A stretch of DNA of 44,843 bases from Chitinimonas sp. BJB300 (GTDB lineage: Bacteria > Pseudomonadota > Gammaproteobacteria > Burkholderiales > Chitinimonadaceae). Within the stretch, counting starts at the first letter, position 1, and the number at the start of each line of letters is the position of its first letter. Under the pieces are notes generated by a model, which searched no databases, had not been told where the DNA came from, and saw only the letters and a program-made list of their open reading frames with translations. The stretch spans positions 1 to 44,843 of the forward strand of contig NZ_PDZH01000024.1 in assembly GCF_002735695.1 (NCBI RefSeq), written 5' to 3'. Of this stretch, positions 43,789 through 44,843 are shown piece by piece. A program made the position numbers and the translations under genes.

Positions 43789-44469
43789 TTGCGCGCCATG
43801 ATTCTTGCCGCCGGCCGCGGTGAACGGATGCGTCCGCTGACAGACACCACCCCCAAGCCCCTGCTGGATGTCGGCGGGACACCCTTGATAGGATGGCATC
43901 TCCGTAAGCTGGCTGCGGCGGGCATCCGCGACGTCGTCATCAATCATGCTTGGCTTGGCGAACAAATCGAGGCGGCGCTGGGTAACGGCGCTGCCTATGG
44001 CTTACGCATAGTCTACTCAGCCGAGGGGACGGCGCTAGAAACTGCCGGCGGCGTCGCCAAGGCCCTCCCTTTGCTGGGTGAGTCACCATTTATTCTGCTA
44101 TCCGCCGATATCTACACAGACTTCCCCTACGAGCGATTGGTTGCTGCCGCCAAACGACTCGCCGAAACCCCACAGCAGCTGGCCCATCTCGTTCTCGCGC
44201 CGACCAATCGATACCAGCTTGATTTCAACCTTGACGAGCAAGGCCTCGTTCGTAGCGAGGGTGCGCCAAGCTATACCTACGCCAATCTGGCAGTACTCAA
44301 ACCAGAACTGGTTGCAAGCATCAGCGCCGGCCAAACCGCCAAGCTGGGGCCATTGCTGCACACATTTGCCGCGCAAGGCCGTATCAGTGGGGAGGCATAT
44401 GACGGGGCGTGGCTGAATGTCGGCAGCCCTGCCGATCTGGCCGAGGCGCGCACAGCCGCGGGTCGCTAA
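43789..44469 (+). CDS. murU: N-acetylmuramate alpha-1-phosphate uridylyltransferase MurU
   Basis: From TTG 43789 the product is 226 residues. It reads (M)RAMILAAGRGERMRPLTDTTPKPLLDVGGTPLIGWHL, the sugar-nucleotidyltransferase signature. NHAWLGEQIEAALG, EGTALETAGGVAKALPLLG and GAWLNVGSPADL match Pseudomonas MurU. I choose TTG because known MurU proteins begin MKAMILAAG and AGGA lies 6 nt upstream; the ATG at 43798 would lose three residues and sit 15 nt from that site. It completes the AmgK recycling route to UDP-MurNAc. Confidence 0.92.
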   Translation: MRAMILAAGRGERMRPLTDTTPKPLLDVGGTPLIGWHLRKLAAAGIRDVVINHAWLGEQIEAALGNGAAYGLRIVYSAEGTALETAGGVAKALPLLGESPFILLSADIYTDFPYERLVAAAKRLAETPQQLAHLVLAPTNRYQLDFNLDEQGLVRSEGAPSYTYANLAVLKPELVASISAGQTAKLGPLLHTFAAQGRISGEAYDGAWLNVGSPADLAEARTAAGR

Positions 44470-44530
44470 AGACTCTCAAAGCGCACAAAAAAGCAAACGG
44501 GCGTCGTGAACAAACGCCGAGGTGGCTGCT

Positions 44531-44719
44531 ATGCGTACCTGCGTCTTTATCTTGGTTTCGTTCTTATTGGTTGGTTGCGCCAACCCGAAATATGAACAAG
44601 CGGTTGACCAATCTTATGTCAACGCAATCGACAAGGAAGCGCGGCAACGTGGCAGTACGGTCATCTGGCTGTCGTATCCAACAGCGCGACAAACCGCCAA
44701 GCCAGCGCCCCAGTCCTAA
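44531..44719 (+). CDS. Small lipoprotein
   Basis: From ATG 44531 (GAGGTGG upstream) the product is 62 residues with a lipoprotein signal: MRTCVFILVSFLLVGC, where LVGC is the lipobox and Cys16 the lipidated residue. The mature part (ANPKYEQAVDQSYVNAIDKEARQRG) is short and charged. I recognise no family. It follows murU by about 60 nt on the same strand. The IS begins immediately after its stop, and the C-terminus appears complete. Confidence 0.7.
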   Translation: MRTCVFILVSFLLVGCANPKYEQAVDQSYVNAIDKEARQRGSTVIWLSYPTARQTAKPAPQS

Positions 44720-44721
44720 TA

Positions 44722-44843
44722 ACTGATGTTACGCAGTGCATACGATAACCTGTCGCCATGAAGAACAAAGAACTCGATTTGTACACCGACTATTTGCTGA
44801 GCACGTTTGGTGCGGCGACAGCAACGGGCTTGTCGGCGATGGT
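44722..44843 (+). mobile_element. Left end of an insertion sequence (cut by window edge)
   Basis: The terminal repeat ACTGATGTTACGCAGT (44722-44737) is the reverse complement of bases 111-126. A transposase start follows at 44758. This copy lies in the same orientation as the fragment at the left edge. Only about 120 bp are in the window. Confidence 0.8.
44758..44843 (+). CDS. Transposase, N-terminal fragment
   Basis: The frame opens at ATG 44758 and reads MKNKELDLYTDYLLSTF, then GAATATGLSAMV before the window ends. This is the N-terminus I associate with the same DDE transposase type whose C-terminus is at 3-119. Family (IS4/IS701-like) is tentative. The left terminal repeat lies 20 nt upstream. 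Confidence 0.7.
   Translation, partial: MKNKELDLYTDYLLSTFGAATATGLSAM

Noticed and set aside
1-44843. CRISPR array or prophage
   Set aside because: No short direct repeats with regular spacers and no phage structural or integrase genes; the only tyrosine recombinase is XerC in its normal operon.

Overview
The window looks like a chromosomal segment of a betaproteobacterium, probably of the Neisseriales type. The evidence is the gene content and order: lptD-surA-pdxA-rsmA next to a divergent amgK, the rsfS-rlmH-maf block, dapF-DUF484-xerC, a gltIJKL glutamate/aspartate importer, and moderately GC-rich housekeeping genes with short intergenic gaps. Species cannot be named from sequence alone. 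Both edges lie inside the same kind of insertion sequence: a transposase C-terminus at bases 3-119 and a transposase N-terminus from 44758, sharing a 14-16 bp terminal repeat. The window is therefore probably an assembly contig broken at a multicopy IS.

Layout. 1-4.5 kb: IS end, an SSAT-like acetyltransferase, a secreted two-unit M16 peptidase and a YqiA esterase. 4.7-9.8 kb: ampG-xth, divergent pyrE and a DUF4124 protein, then rsfS-rlmH-maf on the minus strand with what looks like a truncated nadD upstream. 10.4-13.4 kb: a chemoreceptor without a sensory domain, proA and an unusual tRNA-Ala(CGC). 13.5-18.5 kb: an accessory stretch with a bicupin, an OsmC-like protein, an SDR oxidoreductase with its TetR regulator, a frameshifted flavin reductase, a WYL regulator and a dead VOC gene. 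18.7-29.3 kb: a small exported protein, an RlmI-like methyltransferase, a Lar-like zinc ribbon, YigZ, RidA, xerC-DUF484-dapF-yccU, a PAP2 phosphatase and the divergent metE/metR pair. 29.5-31.6 kb: a TetR, hotdog-fold and dienoyl-CoA isomerase cluster. 31.7-41.2 kb: the glt importer with two ATPase genes, then rsmA, pdxA, surA and lptD. 41.3-44.7 kb: amgK, a MITE, threonine aldolase, murU and a small lipoprotein.

The most distinctive feature is a set of about ten intergenic repeats. Two related families (A and B, about 140 bp each) have termini GAACCTGTYTA, near-palindromic interiors, and 3-bp TNA target duplications that can be read directly. No matching transposase lies in the window. At three sites the duplicated TNA is the stop codon of the neighbouring gene, so the insertion regenerated the stop. 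A third, unrelated MITE (C, 181 bp) lies between amgK and the threonine aldolase-murU pair.

Functional links: AmpG, AmgK and MurU are parts of peptidoglycan recycling; SurA and LptD both serve outer-membrane assembly; RsfS, RlmH and the nadD relic form the usual ribosome/NAD neighbourhood; MetR faces MetE as its probable activator. I found no CRISPR array, prophage or clearly new multi-gene system. The best candidates for follow-up are the stop-codon-targeting MITEs, the nadD relic, the frameshifted and dead genes around 16.7-18.4 kb, the odd tRNA-Ala and the duplicated ATPase in the glt cluster.
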